Assembly (NCBI GenBank): GCA_947254595.1
Contig: CAMYED010000008.1
Span: 1 to 26,758, forward strand
DNA length: 26,758 nt
Direction of reading: 5' to 3'
From: an uncultured Gardnerella sp.
Lineage (GTDB): Bacteria; Actinomycetota; Actinomycetes; Actinomycetales; Bifidobacteriaceae
A program made the position numbers and the translations under genes. Position 1 is the first letter of the stretch, and each line of letters begins with the position of its first letter. Shown here piece after piece: positions 1-7,239 of this stretch. The notes beneath the pieces were generated by a model. It was not told where the DNA came from and ran no database searches. It worked only from the letters and a program-made list of their open reading frames with translations.

Positions 1-680
1 TCGCCATCAACCATACGAATATATGTGACGATTCCGCGATACGAATCGTAGACGGAATCAAAAATAAGCGCGCGAGCAGGAGAATCAGGATTCCCTGTTG
101 GAGCTGGAACTTCCAACACGATTTGGTCAAGTAAGTCTTTAACACCTTCGCCAGTTTTACCAGAAACGCGCAACACATCCTCCGGCTTGCAGCCAATTAA
201 GCCAGCTATTTCTTCAGCATGCTTATCTGGTTCAGCACTTGGCAAGTCGATTTTGTTAAGAACAGGAATAATAGTCAAATTATGGTCGATTGCCATATAA
301 AGATTAGAAAGAGTTTGCGCTTCAATTCCTTGAGTAGCATCTACCAACAGCACAGCGCCTTCGCATGCTGCAAGTGCGCGCGAAACTTCGTAAGTAAAAT
401 CGACGTGACCAGGAGTATCAATCATGCCGAGAGAATACTCTTTGCCTTCAAAAGTCCAAGGAACACGAACAGCCTGAGATTTAATAGTAATACCGCGCTC
501 TTGCTCAATATCCATGCGATCAAGGAAGCGGTCGCGCATTTCGCGCTCTGGCACGATTCCGGAAAGCTGCAAAATACGGTCAGCTACGGTAGACTTGCCG
601 TGATCAATATGCGCAATAATGCAGAAATTGCGTATCAACGACTGATCCGTAAATCCTGGCTGGTTATGCGGTGTAATCAA
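1..680 (-). CDS. lepA: Elongation factor 4 (LepA), C-terminus cut off by the left window edge
   Basis: LepA (EF4) is a ribosome-associated translational GTPase that acts in the cytoplasm on stalled or assembling ribosomes. About 226 N-terminal residues are visible. The G1 loop AHIDHGKST is near residues 23-31, the DTPGHVDF G3 motif near residue 87, and NKID (G4) near residue 141. The last visible residues read ALIFDSVYDSYRGIVTYIRMVDG, split here as ALIFDSVYDSYRG then IVTYIRMVDG, typical of the domain after the G domain. I chose the TTG at 680 because AAGGAG lies 9 nt upstream; it adds about 14 residues before the conserved LIRNFCIIAH. A start at the internal TTG (residue 15) is possible but has a poorer ribosome site. 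The gene is divergent from rpsT. The family assignment is certain; the exact start is less so. Confidence 0.95.
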   Translation of the reverse strand, partial: MITPHNQPGFTDQSLIRNFCIIAHIDHGKSTVADRILQLSGIVPEREMRDRFLDRMDIEQERGITIKSQAVRVPWTFEGKEYSLGMIDTPGHVDFTYEVSRALAACEGAVLLVDATQGIEAQTLSNLYMAIDHNLTIIPVLNKIDLPSAEPDKHAEEIAGLIGCKPEDVLRVSGKTGEGVKDLLDQIVLEVPAPTGNPDSPARALIFDSVYDSYRGIVTYIRMVDG

Positions 681-708
681 GGCAAATATCTCCTTACTAA
701 ATACGCGG

Positions 709-736
709 ATAGTATTAAATTGCGCAAGCTACGCAA
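709..736 (-). promoter_or_regulatory. Candidate lepA promoter
   Basis: On the minus strand TTGCGT (731-736) and TACTAT (709-714) are separated by 16 bp and end about 30 nt upstream of the TTG start of lepA. Both boxes match the vegetative consensus only partly, so this is a prediction by position and similarity. Confidence 0.35.
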
Positions 737-783
737 GTAATTAATCTTACCAACTCTACTACCCTATTCTACGAAAACAAACG

Positions 784-942
784 CCGGGAAAATAAACGGC
801 AAATGTAGTCAAATGCAGACAAAACGACAACAAACACCGGGAAAATACACGGCAAATGTAGTCAAATGCGGGCGAAACAACAACAAAAGCCGGGAAAATA
901 CACGGCAAATGTAGTCAAATGCGGACGAAACAACAAGAAACG
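784..942. repeat. 53-bp imperfect tandem repeat, three copies
   Basis: Three consecutive units begin with CCGGGAAAATA at 784, 837 and 890, exactly 53 bp apart. All share the core GGCAAATGTAGTCAAATGC and differ at a handful of positions. The array fills most of the lepA-rpsT divergent spacer (681-1026), which otherwise holds only promoter signals. It contains no convincing open reading frame and no palindrome of CRISPR type. The function is unknown. Confidence 0.9.
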
Positions 943-972
943 ATAGCAACTAATAGAGTTATCCAATAATCA

Positions 973-981
973 TGCTACACT
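973..981 (+). promoter_or_regulatory. Candidate extended -10 of rpsT
   Basis: TGCTACACT at 973-981 fits an extended -10 (TGnTAnnnT type) about 45 nt upstream of the rpsT start. No good -35 is visible at normal spacing, which is tolerable for an extended -10. It lies just downstream of the tandem repeat array. Confidence 0.35.
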
Positions 982-1026
982 TACGCCTTGTATGTCCTTA
1001 TATAGCAAACGTCGTTTGGAGTAACA

Positions 1027-1287
1027 GTGGCAAACATTAAGTCGCAGAAGAAGCGCGTTCTCACCAACGAGAAAGCACATAAGCGTAACGTAGCAGTAAA
1101 GTCTGCTTTGAAGACCGCTATTCGTGCAACTCGTGAAGCCATCACCGCTGGTGATAAGGCTGCAGCGCAGGCCGCTTTCGCAGTAGCCGCTAAGAAGCTT
1201 GACAAGGCTGCAGGCCGTGGCGTGATTCACAAGAATCAGGCTGCAAACCGCAAGTCCGGTCTTGCTGTAGCGATTAACGCTCTGTGA
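1027..1287 (+). CDS. rpsT: 30S ribosomal protein S20
   Basis: S20 is a small basic primary 16S rRNA-binding protein of the 30S subunit. The 86-residue product starts MANIKSQKKRVLTNEKAHKR and is Lys/Ala rich throughout, with helical segments and the expected length. Translation starts at a GTG with GGAG 5 nt upstream. The gene stands alone, divergent from lepA, an arrangement common in Actinobacteria. It is followed closely by a strong intrinsic terminator, so it is probably monocistronic. Overlapping antisense frames on the minus strand are shadows. Confidence 0.97.
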   Translation: MANIKSQKKRVLTNEKAHKRNVAVKSALKTAIRATREAITAGDKAAAQAAFAVAAKKLDKAAGRGVIHKNQAANRKSGLAVAINAL

Positions 1288-1326
1288 AGTTTGTGCAGGT
1301 AACTGCATAACACAGCATGTAAGGAA

Positions 1327-1363
1327 AATCCCCAGCACCAACAGGCGCTGGGGATTATTTTTA
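1327..1363 (+). terminator. Rho-independent terminator of rpsT
   Basis: AATCCCCAGC (1327-1336) pairs with GCTGGGGATT (1347-1356) around a 10-nt loop and is followed by a T-rich stretch. It lies 39 bp after the rpsT stop. Confidence 0.9.
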
Positions 1364-1419
1364 TTCGCAATATTCGCAATTAATTCTTAGAAACAATACT
1401 TTTTAGCTACGCTTATTTT

Positions 1420-2133
1420 TTAGCGACGCTTGCGATTATTTAAGCGACGAATACGCGGCCCACGCACTTTAATAGGCTCCGTGCGATTCATTGCGCCGAA
1501 TAAAGTCAAGTCAAATTTTACAGATAGCAAACGCATTGCAACTACCAACGCAACAATAAGCATTTCCAGAATAATCTCTACAGTTACGCCAAAGAAACCA
1601 GCGTGCTTAGCTTTAACAACAAACACAGTGAGTACGCAGCCAACCGCAGCAGGAACCGCATACCAATGTTTATCTCTCACAATAACCGGAACCTGATTCA
1701 AAATCATGTCGCGAATAAGACCGCCACCTAAAGCGGTTGCCATTCCTAAAAATACTGAAGTGGTGCCAGACATGTGAAAATCTAAGCCTTTTGCTGTGCC
1801 GTTCACGGCAAATAATCCTAACGCGAGCGCGTCAATCGTAAGCATAAACCAACGCCACTTATCGATCTCCGGATGCGCAATCGCAACAATCACTCCAGAA
1901 AGTAAGCCAGCAATCACAAAGCCATGATCCGCAATTCCAACTGGCGGTAACGCTCCAAGTAAAACATCGCGCACAATGCCGCCGCCCAACGCAGTAATCC
2001 AAGAGGTAGTGATAATGGCAAAAACATCGTACTTTTTACGAATAGCCCACAGTCCACCAACCATTCCGCAGCATCCAACAGCAACGTATTCAACAATTAG
2101 AAAGAAGATGTTATCCCCTAATGCGCCTTCCAC
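1420..2133 (-). CDS. TRIC-type cation channel family protein (UPF0126)
   Basis: This polytopic inner-membrane protein has two tandem UPF0126 modules, the prokaryotic relatives of trimeric intracellular cation (TRIC) channels. It has 237 residues. The duplicated glycine signature is clear: TALGGGIVRDVLLG near residues 47-60 and TALGGGLIRDMIL near 133-145, each within hydrophobic segments. About seven membrane spans are expected for the family. The C-terminus is strongly basic (RRLNNRKRR) and probably cytoplasmic. I chose the GTG at 2133, because AAGGGG sits 6 nt upstream; a longer TTG-initiated form to 2172 has no such site. It is encoded downstream of ilvE but 184 bp away. Family assignment is firm; the transported ion in this organism is unknown (K+ in characterised relatives). 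Confidence 0.87.
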   Translation of the reverse strand: MEGALGDNIFFLIVEYVAVGCCGMVGGLWAIRKKYDVFAIITTSWITALGGGIVRDVLLGALPPVGIADHGFVIAGLLSGVIVAIAHPEIDKWRWFMLTIDALALGLFAVNGTAKGLDFHMSGTTSVFLGMATALGGGLIRDMILNQVPVIVRDKHWYAVPAAVGCVLTVFVVKAKHAGFFGVTVEIILEMLIVALVVAMRLLSVKFDLTLFGAMNRTEPIKVRGPRIRRLNNRKRR

Positions 2134-2317
2134 AAAATACCCCTTCAAAAAATAATTATTACGATTACGCAAAACAGATTACGCAAATAAGTAACGCGCC
2201 GTACCTTATATGAATCTAAATATATAGAGCACGACGCGCCACACGCAATTATTTATATTAAATTATTTGTAACTTGCGTAAGCGTTTGCAAACCATTTAT
2301 TAGCTTATTATTAGCTA

Positions 2318-3487
2318 TTAGTCACAAACCTTCCACATCCAGTTGTGCTTATCTTCAACATCGCCAAGCTGAATGCCGAGAAGTTCGTCACGCAAAGCCT
2401 GAGTCAACTCACCAACACCACCGTCAGAAACCTTAAGATCGAAGTCGTCGGACTTAAAGCGACCAATTGGAGTGATAATTGCAGCAGTACCACAAGCGAA
2501 TACTTCCGTAACCTCACCGGAACGAATGTCGTCAAGCAGGCCTTGAAGTGGAATCATAGTTTCAACAACCTTATGACCTGCTTCCTCAGCAAGCTGAATC
2601 AAAGAACGACGGGTAACGCCCGGAAGAATACTGCCGGTAAGAGATGGTGTTTCCAAATGACCATCCTTGTGGAGCGCGAACATGTTCATGCCACCAAGCT
2701 CTTCCAAATAAGTCTTAGTTGCAGCATCCACGAAGCACACCTGCTCGCAACCATGCTCAATACCCTTGTACTCACCGAGCAAGGAAGCAGCATAATTACC
2801 ACCGCACTTAGCGAAACCGGTGCCACCAGGACCGGTACGGAACCACTGATCTTCAACCCAAATGCTCACAGGCTTCAAACCGCCCTTGAAGTATGGGCCA
2901 GATGGAGAAGCAATAACGCAATATTCAACCTCATGAGCTTCGCGCACACCAAGGAATGGTTCGGAAGCAAACATGAACGGACGCATGTAAAGCGTATACT
3001 CGCGACGGCTTGGAACCCAATCCTTATCTCGCTTTACCAAAGCAGCAACCGATCCAATAAAATCATCAATAGAAAGATCTGGCAAATACAAACGCTTAGC
3101 AGAATTTTGGAAACGTGCAGCGTTAATATCTGGGCGGAACAACCAAATAGAACCGTCAGCGCGCTTATAAGCTTTCAAACCTTCAAAACATTCCTGCGCA
3201 TAATGCAAAACGGATGCGCCTGGATCCATTTTCAACGGGCCGTAAGGCTCAACGCGACGATCCGACCAACCTTCGCCCTTAGTCCAAGACATGTGAACCA
3301 TATTGTCGGAGAAAATCTGACCGAAAGCAGGCTTATCAATAAGTTCGTTGCGCTTTGCGTCCGAAACTGGATTATCATTAGGCAGAACTTCAAAGTTGCC
3401 AGCTAATTTGTTCAACAGAGCAGGATCGCTATGATCATTGGATTCATAGGCGTTAGAAAACTCTGGTGCTATTTCTAAATCAGCCAT
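2318..3487 (-). CDS. ilvE: Branched-chain amino acid aminotransferase
   Basis: IlvE is a cytoplasmic PLP enzyme that interconverts leucine, isoleucine and valine with their 2-oxo acids, using glutamate/2-oxoglutarate. The 389-residue protein belongs to the longer fold-type IV group (the eukaryotic BCAT-like branch). The likely Schiff-base lysine is K227 in GFAKCGGNYAAS. Other family signatures are FEGLKAY (101-107), TLYMRPFMFASEP near 165-177 and EVFACGTAAIITPIG near 328-342. The ATG start is preceded by AGAGA. The gene is complete with no inserted segments. It is monocistronic by appearance: rplY ends 216 bp upstream with its own terminator. Clear assignment. Confidence 0.96.
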   Translation of the reverse strand: MADLEIAPEFSNAYESNDHSDPALLNKLAGNFEVLPNDNPVSDAKRNELIDKPAFGQIFSDNMVHMSWTKGEGWSDRRVEPYGPLKMDPGASVLHYAQECFEGLKAYKRADGSIWLFRPDINAARFQNSAKRLYLPDLSIDDFIGSVAALVKRDKDWVPSRREYTLYMRPFMFASEPFLGVREAHEVEYCVIASPSGPYFKGGLKPVSIWVEDQWFRTGPGGTGFAKCGGNYAASLLGEYKGIEHGCEQVCFVDAATKTYLEELGGMNMFALHKDGHLETPSLTGSILPGVTRRSLIQLAEEAGHKVVETMIPLQGLLDDIRSGEVTEVFACGTAAIITPIGRFKSDDFDLKVSDGGVGELTQALRDELLGIQLGDVEDKHNWMWKVCD

Positions 3488-3589
3488 TATATCTCTTTTC
3501 TATCTGTATTATTTATACTTGCTTTTATCGCAATTAACGTATAGATTAATACGATTATTGATTTTCGCAAAACGCACACGCCAAAATTT

Positions 3590-3628
3590 TTATAAAAAAG
3601 CCGCACAAGCATCAAACTTATGCGGCTT
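3590..3628 (-). terminator. Rho-independent terminator downstream of rplY
   Basis: On the minus strand AAGCCGCA pairs with TGCGGCTT (3599-3606 with 3621-3628), extended by AAG/CTT after one mismatch. It is followed by TTTTTTATA. It lies 75 bp after the rplY stop and before the ilvE start. Confidence 0.8.
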
Positions 3629-3703
3629 AAAACGCTAAAATTCTAAAATCCTAAAATATTAGAATGATAAAATTTTTAGGTACGAATTTTTTATACAAAT
3701 TTT

Positions 3704-4312
3704 TTACTTTTCGTCAGAAGCAGCTGGAGCAGCATCTGCAGCTGGAGCAGCGGCAGCTTCGGCTGGAGCAGCGTCCTCAGGAACGGTGACGCTAACAACA
3801 GACTCTTCGCCATCCATGTCGAGCTCAGCGCCTTCTGGAAGCTTAACGTCCTTAGCGAATACCTTCGTACCGTCGGTTAAGCCATCAACGTTGACCACCA
3901 AACGCTCTGGCAAGTTGGCAACATCTGCACGAACCTTAAGCTCCTGAACGTCAACGAATGCAACAGCAGCACCCTTTGGAGTACCTTCAACGAAGACTGG
4001 AACTTCAACGTCAATCTTTTCGCCAGCCTTAACTTCGTAGAAATCAATGTGCTCAACAATGCGCTTTACAGGATTGCGCTGAACATCCTTAACAACTGCG
4101 ATACGAGATTCATTGCCGAACTTAATAGTGAACAAGGCGTTTGCGTGACGCAAAGACAAAGTGGTTTCGCGCATTGGAAGCGTAACATGCACTGGCTCAG
4201 CACCACCAGCATAAATGCTAGCTGGAATCAATTGAGCAACACGCAAGCGGCGGGCAACGCCCTTACCAAACTCGTTGCGAACTTCGCCTTCAAGAGTAAT
4301 CTTTGTAGCCAT
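3704..4312 (-). CDS. rplY: 50S ribosomal protein L25, Ctc/TL5 form
   Basis: L25 binds 5S rRNA in the central protuberance of the 50S subunit; the longer Ctc form is linked to general stress in Bacillus. The 202 residues comprise an N-terminal 5S-binding beta-barrel domain (about 1-92, with the RRLRVAQLIPASIYAGG segment) and a TL5-type C-terminal domain (about 93-180, with VPVFVEGTPKGAAV). A low-complexity acidic Ala/Pro tail ends in ASDEK. The ATG at 4312 has AGGAG 8 nt upstream. The tail is typical of bifidobacterial L25. The gene has a long, structured upstream leader (4313-4453), described separately. Confidence 0.95.
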   Translation of the reverse strand: MATKITLEGEVRNEFGKGVARRLRVAQLIPASIYAGGAEPVHVTLPMRETTLSLRHANALFTIKFGNESRIAVVKDVQRNPVKRIVEHIDFYEVKAGEKIDVEVPVFVEGTPKGAAVAFVDVQELKVRADVANLPERLVVNVDGLTDGTKVFAKDVKLPEGAELDMDGEESVVSVTVPEDAAPAEAAAAPAADAAPAASDEK

Positions 4313-4465
4313 ATCGGTCTCCTATTCCTGGATAGTTTTAATTAAATCCAGCTTCAGGCGCACCGACGCGCCGAAAACCGTAAGTGGCATCAGCCCAGTC
4401 GATAACGGAACTCTGCCAACTAAATCGCAGGCACATTCCCTCGCCAAAGCAACTTTTCTATTGTA
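4313..4465 (-). promoter_or_regulatory. Candidate rplY promoter and long 5' leader
   Basis: A -10-like TACAAT lies at 4460-4465 on the minus strand, which would give a leader of about 140 nt before rplY. The leader contains a stable hairpin, GGCGCG-TCGG-TGCGCC (4371 down to 4356). No -35 box at standard spacing is clear. The rest of the 353-bp spacer up to the acyl-CoA synthetase gene is A-rich, with duplicated GGTAAAAGCA and GAACACACAA motifs near 4519-4580. No gene is supported there. Confidence 0.35.
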
Positions 4466-4665
4466 GCTACAAGCTAAGACTAAATGATAAAGCAAAATAA
4501 AACTTAAAAATAAGAGTAAAGGGTAATAGGTAAAAGCAAAAGGTAAAAGCATATTTGAACACACAATGAACACACAAACGATTACTATAGATATAAGTAC
4601 TAAGTGCCGGCGCAATATGCCGTGCACTTGATCCGCAAGCCATTTGGCATAATGAAGGAGCAGAT

Positions 4666-6714
4666 GTGTCCATCTTTAACGCACTCCAACAGCAAGCGTT
4701 TAATATCGCACGCAAAGCATTGCGCATTGGCAGCAACTTCGCACACCCAGTCAGCGATGATTTAGTGAGCGATAAAAGTTACGCAAAAGAAGAACAAGAT
4801 TCCGAAAATACACTACTTTCGCAAAACAATCGCCTTCCACGCGTAGAAGAGTGGGGCGCAGAAATGCCAACAACCACATTCATCGACCCTGAAACCGGCT
4901 TGCTTACTACAAAAACAGAAAGCGCAGCTCCTCTTGACGAAGGAACAAGTATTTACGACTTGTACGCTGATCGAGCCGCAAGAATGGGAGACGATCCACT
5001 TTACACTTACAAAGAAAACGATGAATGGGTTACAAAAACTGCAAACCAGTTCCTTAAAGAAGTACGAGACGCAGCAAAAGGCCTAATGCACTACGGATTA
5101 CGCAAGGGAGATTCAATTGCACTAATGTGCAAAACCTCTTACGAGTGGGATGTTGCAGACGCTGCAGTGATGGCATGCGGAGGCGTACTCGCAACTATTT
5201 ACGACACTGATTCCGCAGAACAGATTCGCAATATTGTAAATAACTCCGATTCGAGATTCCTAATTGTTGGAACAACAGACATGCGAGACAAAGCAGAAGG
5301 TGCAATTGAAGAATGCCCAAGCCTAGAGCGCATTATCTGCATAGAAACAGGAGGATTGGCAGAACTTCAAGCATTTGGGTACACCGTTAGCGACGAAGAA
5401 CTCGACGCACGCATCGACTCAATAAAGAAAACTGACTTGTGCTCTATTGTGTACACCTCCGGATCTACTGCCGCTCCTAAAGGCGTGGAGATGACGCACG
5501 AACACTACTGCACAACCGCTTTGAACCTGCCAATTTATTTGCCAGATTTATTAAGCGAAAAAGACGGTTCCGTGCTTCTGTTCTTGCCGCAAGCGCACTC
5601 GTTTGCTCGCGCAATCAACTATATTGTTGTAGCAAGCACACTGCGAATTTATATTGCTCAAGGAATTTCCACTTTAATTTCCGATTTGCAGGTTGCAAAA
5701 CCTACTGTTATGATTGTGGTTCCTCGAGTTCTTGAAAAAGTTTACAACGCGGCTTCACAGAAGGCCGGTCACGGTGCTAAAGGCTTAGCATTCCAAGGAG
5801 CTGTTGTTACAGCCCAGCAGTATATGAAAGAAGTTCAAGAATTTGGCGACGCTAAAGCGCTTACCAAAGCTCGCCGAGCTGCTTACGACCCGCTTGTTTA
5901 CCGCTCACTTCGTCAAGCTCTCGGCGGACGCGCGCGCTGGATTGTTGCAGGCGGAGCACCTCTCGACCCTGAACTGATTTCCTTCTTCCGCGGAGCAGGC
6001 GTTCCAGTTTACGAAGGCTACGGACTTACTGAAACCACTGCACCATGCGCATTTACACCAATCGGAGTTCCTTTCCGCGAAGGCTCTGTTGGCATTGCAT
6101 TCCCAGCTTTTACTTTGCGAATTGCACCTGACGGCGAAGTGCAAATCAAGGGTACTTGCGTGTTCCATAAGTACCATAAGAATGATGAAGCCACCGAAAC
6201 TTCGTTCACCGAAGATGGCTGGTACGCAACCGGTGATTTAGGACGAATCGACGACGAAGGCATGCTTTACATTACCGGCCGCAAAAAGGACTTAATTATT
6301 ACCGCAGGCGGAAAAAATGTTGCACCTGGACCGATTGAAGAAGTTATTAAACGCTGCGAAATAGTATCTCAAGCCCTAGTTTTAGGCGATAAGCGTCCAT
6401 TTATTTCCGCACTCGTTACTTTAGACGAGGAGATTTTGCGCAACTGGCTTAAAGTTAAAGGCTTAGACGAAACCATGAGCATGAGCGAAGCCGCAAATAA
6501 TGCTGTTGTGCGCGCAGAAGTACAAAAGTTCGTTGACCTTGCGAATGAAGGCGTGTCTCGCGCAGAATCAGTGCGAAAGTTCATTATTTTGCCAGAAGAA
6601 TTTACGCAAGAAAACGGCTTAATGACGGCGTCTATGAAAATTATTCGCCCACGCGTTATTAAGCGTTACGCAACGCTTCTTAACACACAAATGTATACTT
6701 CGCGAAAGAAGTAA
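4666..6714 (+). CDS. Long-chain acyl-CoA synthetase (AMP-binding, FadD15-like)
   Basis: This ANL-superfamily enzyme should activate fatty acids with ATP and CoA through an acyl-adenylate. The 682 residues show the P-loop YTSGSTAAPKG (263-273), the EGYGLTETTAPC motif (450-461), GWYATGDLGRIDDEG (518-532), the hinge GRKKDLIITAGGKN (538-551) and the terminal adenylation region after NVAPGPIEEV. No membrane span is evident. The GTG start has GAAGGAG 5 nt upstream. The first 66 residues are a hydrophilic extension beyond the usual ~600-residue form; an internal ATG (residue 67, GAEMPTTTF) is an alternative start but lacks as good a ribosome site. With no complete beta-oxidation set expected in bifidobacteria, a role in lipid synthesis or fatty acid scavenging is an inference. 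Confidence 0.92.
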   Translation: MSIFNALQQQAFNIARKALRIGSNFAHPVSDDLVSDKSYAKEEQDSENTLLSQNNRLPRVEEWGAEMPTTTFIDPETGLLTTKTESAAPLDEGTSIYDLYADRAARMGDDPLYTYKENDEWVTKTANQFLKEVRDAAKGLMHYGLRKGDSIALMCKTSYEWDVADAAVMACGGVLATIYDTDSAEQIRNIVNNSDSRFLIVGTTDMRDKAEGAIEECPSLERIICIETGGLAELQAFGYTVSDEELDARIDSIKKTDLCSIVYTSGSTAAPKGVEMTHEHYCTTALNLPIYLPDLLSEKDGSVLLFLPQAHSFARAINYIVVASTLRIYIAQGISTLISDLQVAKPTVMIVVPRVLEKVYNAASQKAGHGAKGLAFQGAVVTAQQYMKEVQEFGDAKALTKARRAAYDPLVYRSLRQALGGRARWIVAGGAPLDPELISFFRGAGVPVYEGYGLTETTAPCAFTPIGVPFREGSVGIAFPAFTLRIAPDGEVQIKGTCVFHKYHKNDEATETSFTEDGWYATGDLGRIDDEGMLYITGRKKDLIITAGGKNVAPGPIEEVIKRCEIVSQALVLGDKRPFISALVTLDEEILRNWLKVKGLDETMSMSEAANNAVVRAEVQKFVDLANEGVSRAESVRKFIILPEEFTQENGLMTASMKIIRPRVIKRYATLLNTQMYTSRKK

Positions 6715-6767
6715 AGTGTTGCGAAAGCAATAAAGTGCTGCGAAAATAGAGTGTTGAGAAAGCAAGT
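6712..6767. repeat. Short degenerate repeats at the 3' end of the acyl-CoA synthetase gene
   Basis: The motif TAAAGTGTTGCGAAAGCAA recurs in degenerate form two more times directly after the stop codon (TAAAGTGCTGCGAAAA, then AGTGTTGAGAAAGCAA). It lies between the stop and the terminator and encodes nothing recognisable. Confidence 0.65.
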
Positions 6768-6821
6768 TGCATAAGCGACGGAGCTACTACGCAGCACAGA
6801 AGATGTAACTCGCAACGAATT

Positions 6822-6866
6822 AAACCGCGGTAGGAATCTAAGCGACTTCCCTGCCGCGGTTTTTAT
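6822..6866 (+). terminator. Rho-independent terminator, copy 1 of a duplicated hairpin
   Basis: AAACCGCGGTAGG (6822-6834) pairs with CCTGCCGCGGTTT (6850-6862), followed by a T run to 6864. It ends the acyl-CoA synthetase transcript about 110 bp after the stop. It is nearly identical, loop included, to the terminator at 11806-11850. Confidence 0.9.
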
Positions 6867-6874
6867 ATGCCGAT

Positions 6875-6993
6875 GTAAAGAAAATAACGAAATATAGCCG
6901 AAAAATGATAGTTACTTTACAGGTGCGTAAAGAGAAAAACGGAATATAGCTGAAAAATGGCAATTACTTTACAGGTGCGTAAAGAAAACAACG
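6875..6993. repeat. 52-bp imperfect tandem repeat, just over two copies
   Basis: GTAAAGAAAA-type units start at 6875, 6927 and 6979, exactly 52 bp apart; the third is truncated after about 15 bp. The units share ATATAGC(C/T)GAAAAATG and TTACTTTACAGGTGC. They lie between the terminator and the promoter region of the surface protein gene. When the units at 18860 are reverse-complemented and rotated they align with these. Confidence 0.85.
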
Positions 6994-7083
6994 GTTTTGA
7001 GATGCACTGACTTAGTGCAACAAACTTCTTGCAATGCGGAAAATGTTGCGCGTGTTATTATGCGCATTTAATCCATAGGTATC

Positions 7084-7129
7084 TGATAGAATCGCACTGA
7101 AAACTTAATACCCCCCCCCCTGTAAAAAT
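7084..7129 (+). promoter_or_regulatory. Candidate promoter region with C10 homopolymer upstream of the surface protein gene
   Basis: An extended -10, TGATAGAAT (7084-7092), would start transcription near 7099 and place the ten consecutive C residues (7111-7120) early in the 5' untranslated region. Alternatively CTGAAA (7097-7102) and TAAAAA (7123-7128, preceded by TG) form a promoter whose 20-bp spacer contains the C run. Losing three C residues would restore a 17-bp spacer. In both readings the C tract lies 119 bp or more upstream of the start codon at 7240. The rest of the 525-bp spacer holds the repeats and terminator listed here and no gene. Confidence 0.5.
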
Positions 7130-7239
7130 ACGTTTTTTAAGTGGGAAAATCGCTAAAACAAAAATCCTAAAACTCGCGAAATCTCACTAAAGAAACACAA
7201 ACCAATATTATTACTGACAACAAAGAGGAGAGGTCAATT

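Noticed and set aside
219..740. 173-residue plus-strand open frame
   Set aside because: It is antisense to lepA, has no recognisable protein features and no convincing ribosome site.
784..942. CRISPR array
   Set aside because: The whole 53-bp unit is repeated without unique spacers, there is no palindromic repeat of normal size, and no cas gene is nearby.
970..1341. Minus-strand frames over rpsT
   Set aside because: They are shadows of the S20 gene with odd composition and no family resemblance.
2345..3406. 353-residue plus-strand frame opposite ilvE
   Set aside because: Long, but fully antisense to a clear ilvE and without any motif; the length comes from the codon bias of the real gene.
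4322..4627. 101-residue hydrophobic minus-strand frame upstream of rplY
   Set aside because: It could encode two membrane spans, but it covers the probable rplY promoter and leader, contains short repeats and has only a weak ribosome site. A membrane peptide cannot be fully excluded.
7111..7120. C10 run as a sequencing artefact
   Set aside because: The exact length may be miscalled, but a C tract of this size in A+T-rich sequence at a surface gene promoter is a plausible real feature; kept as a finding with that caution.
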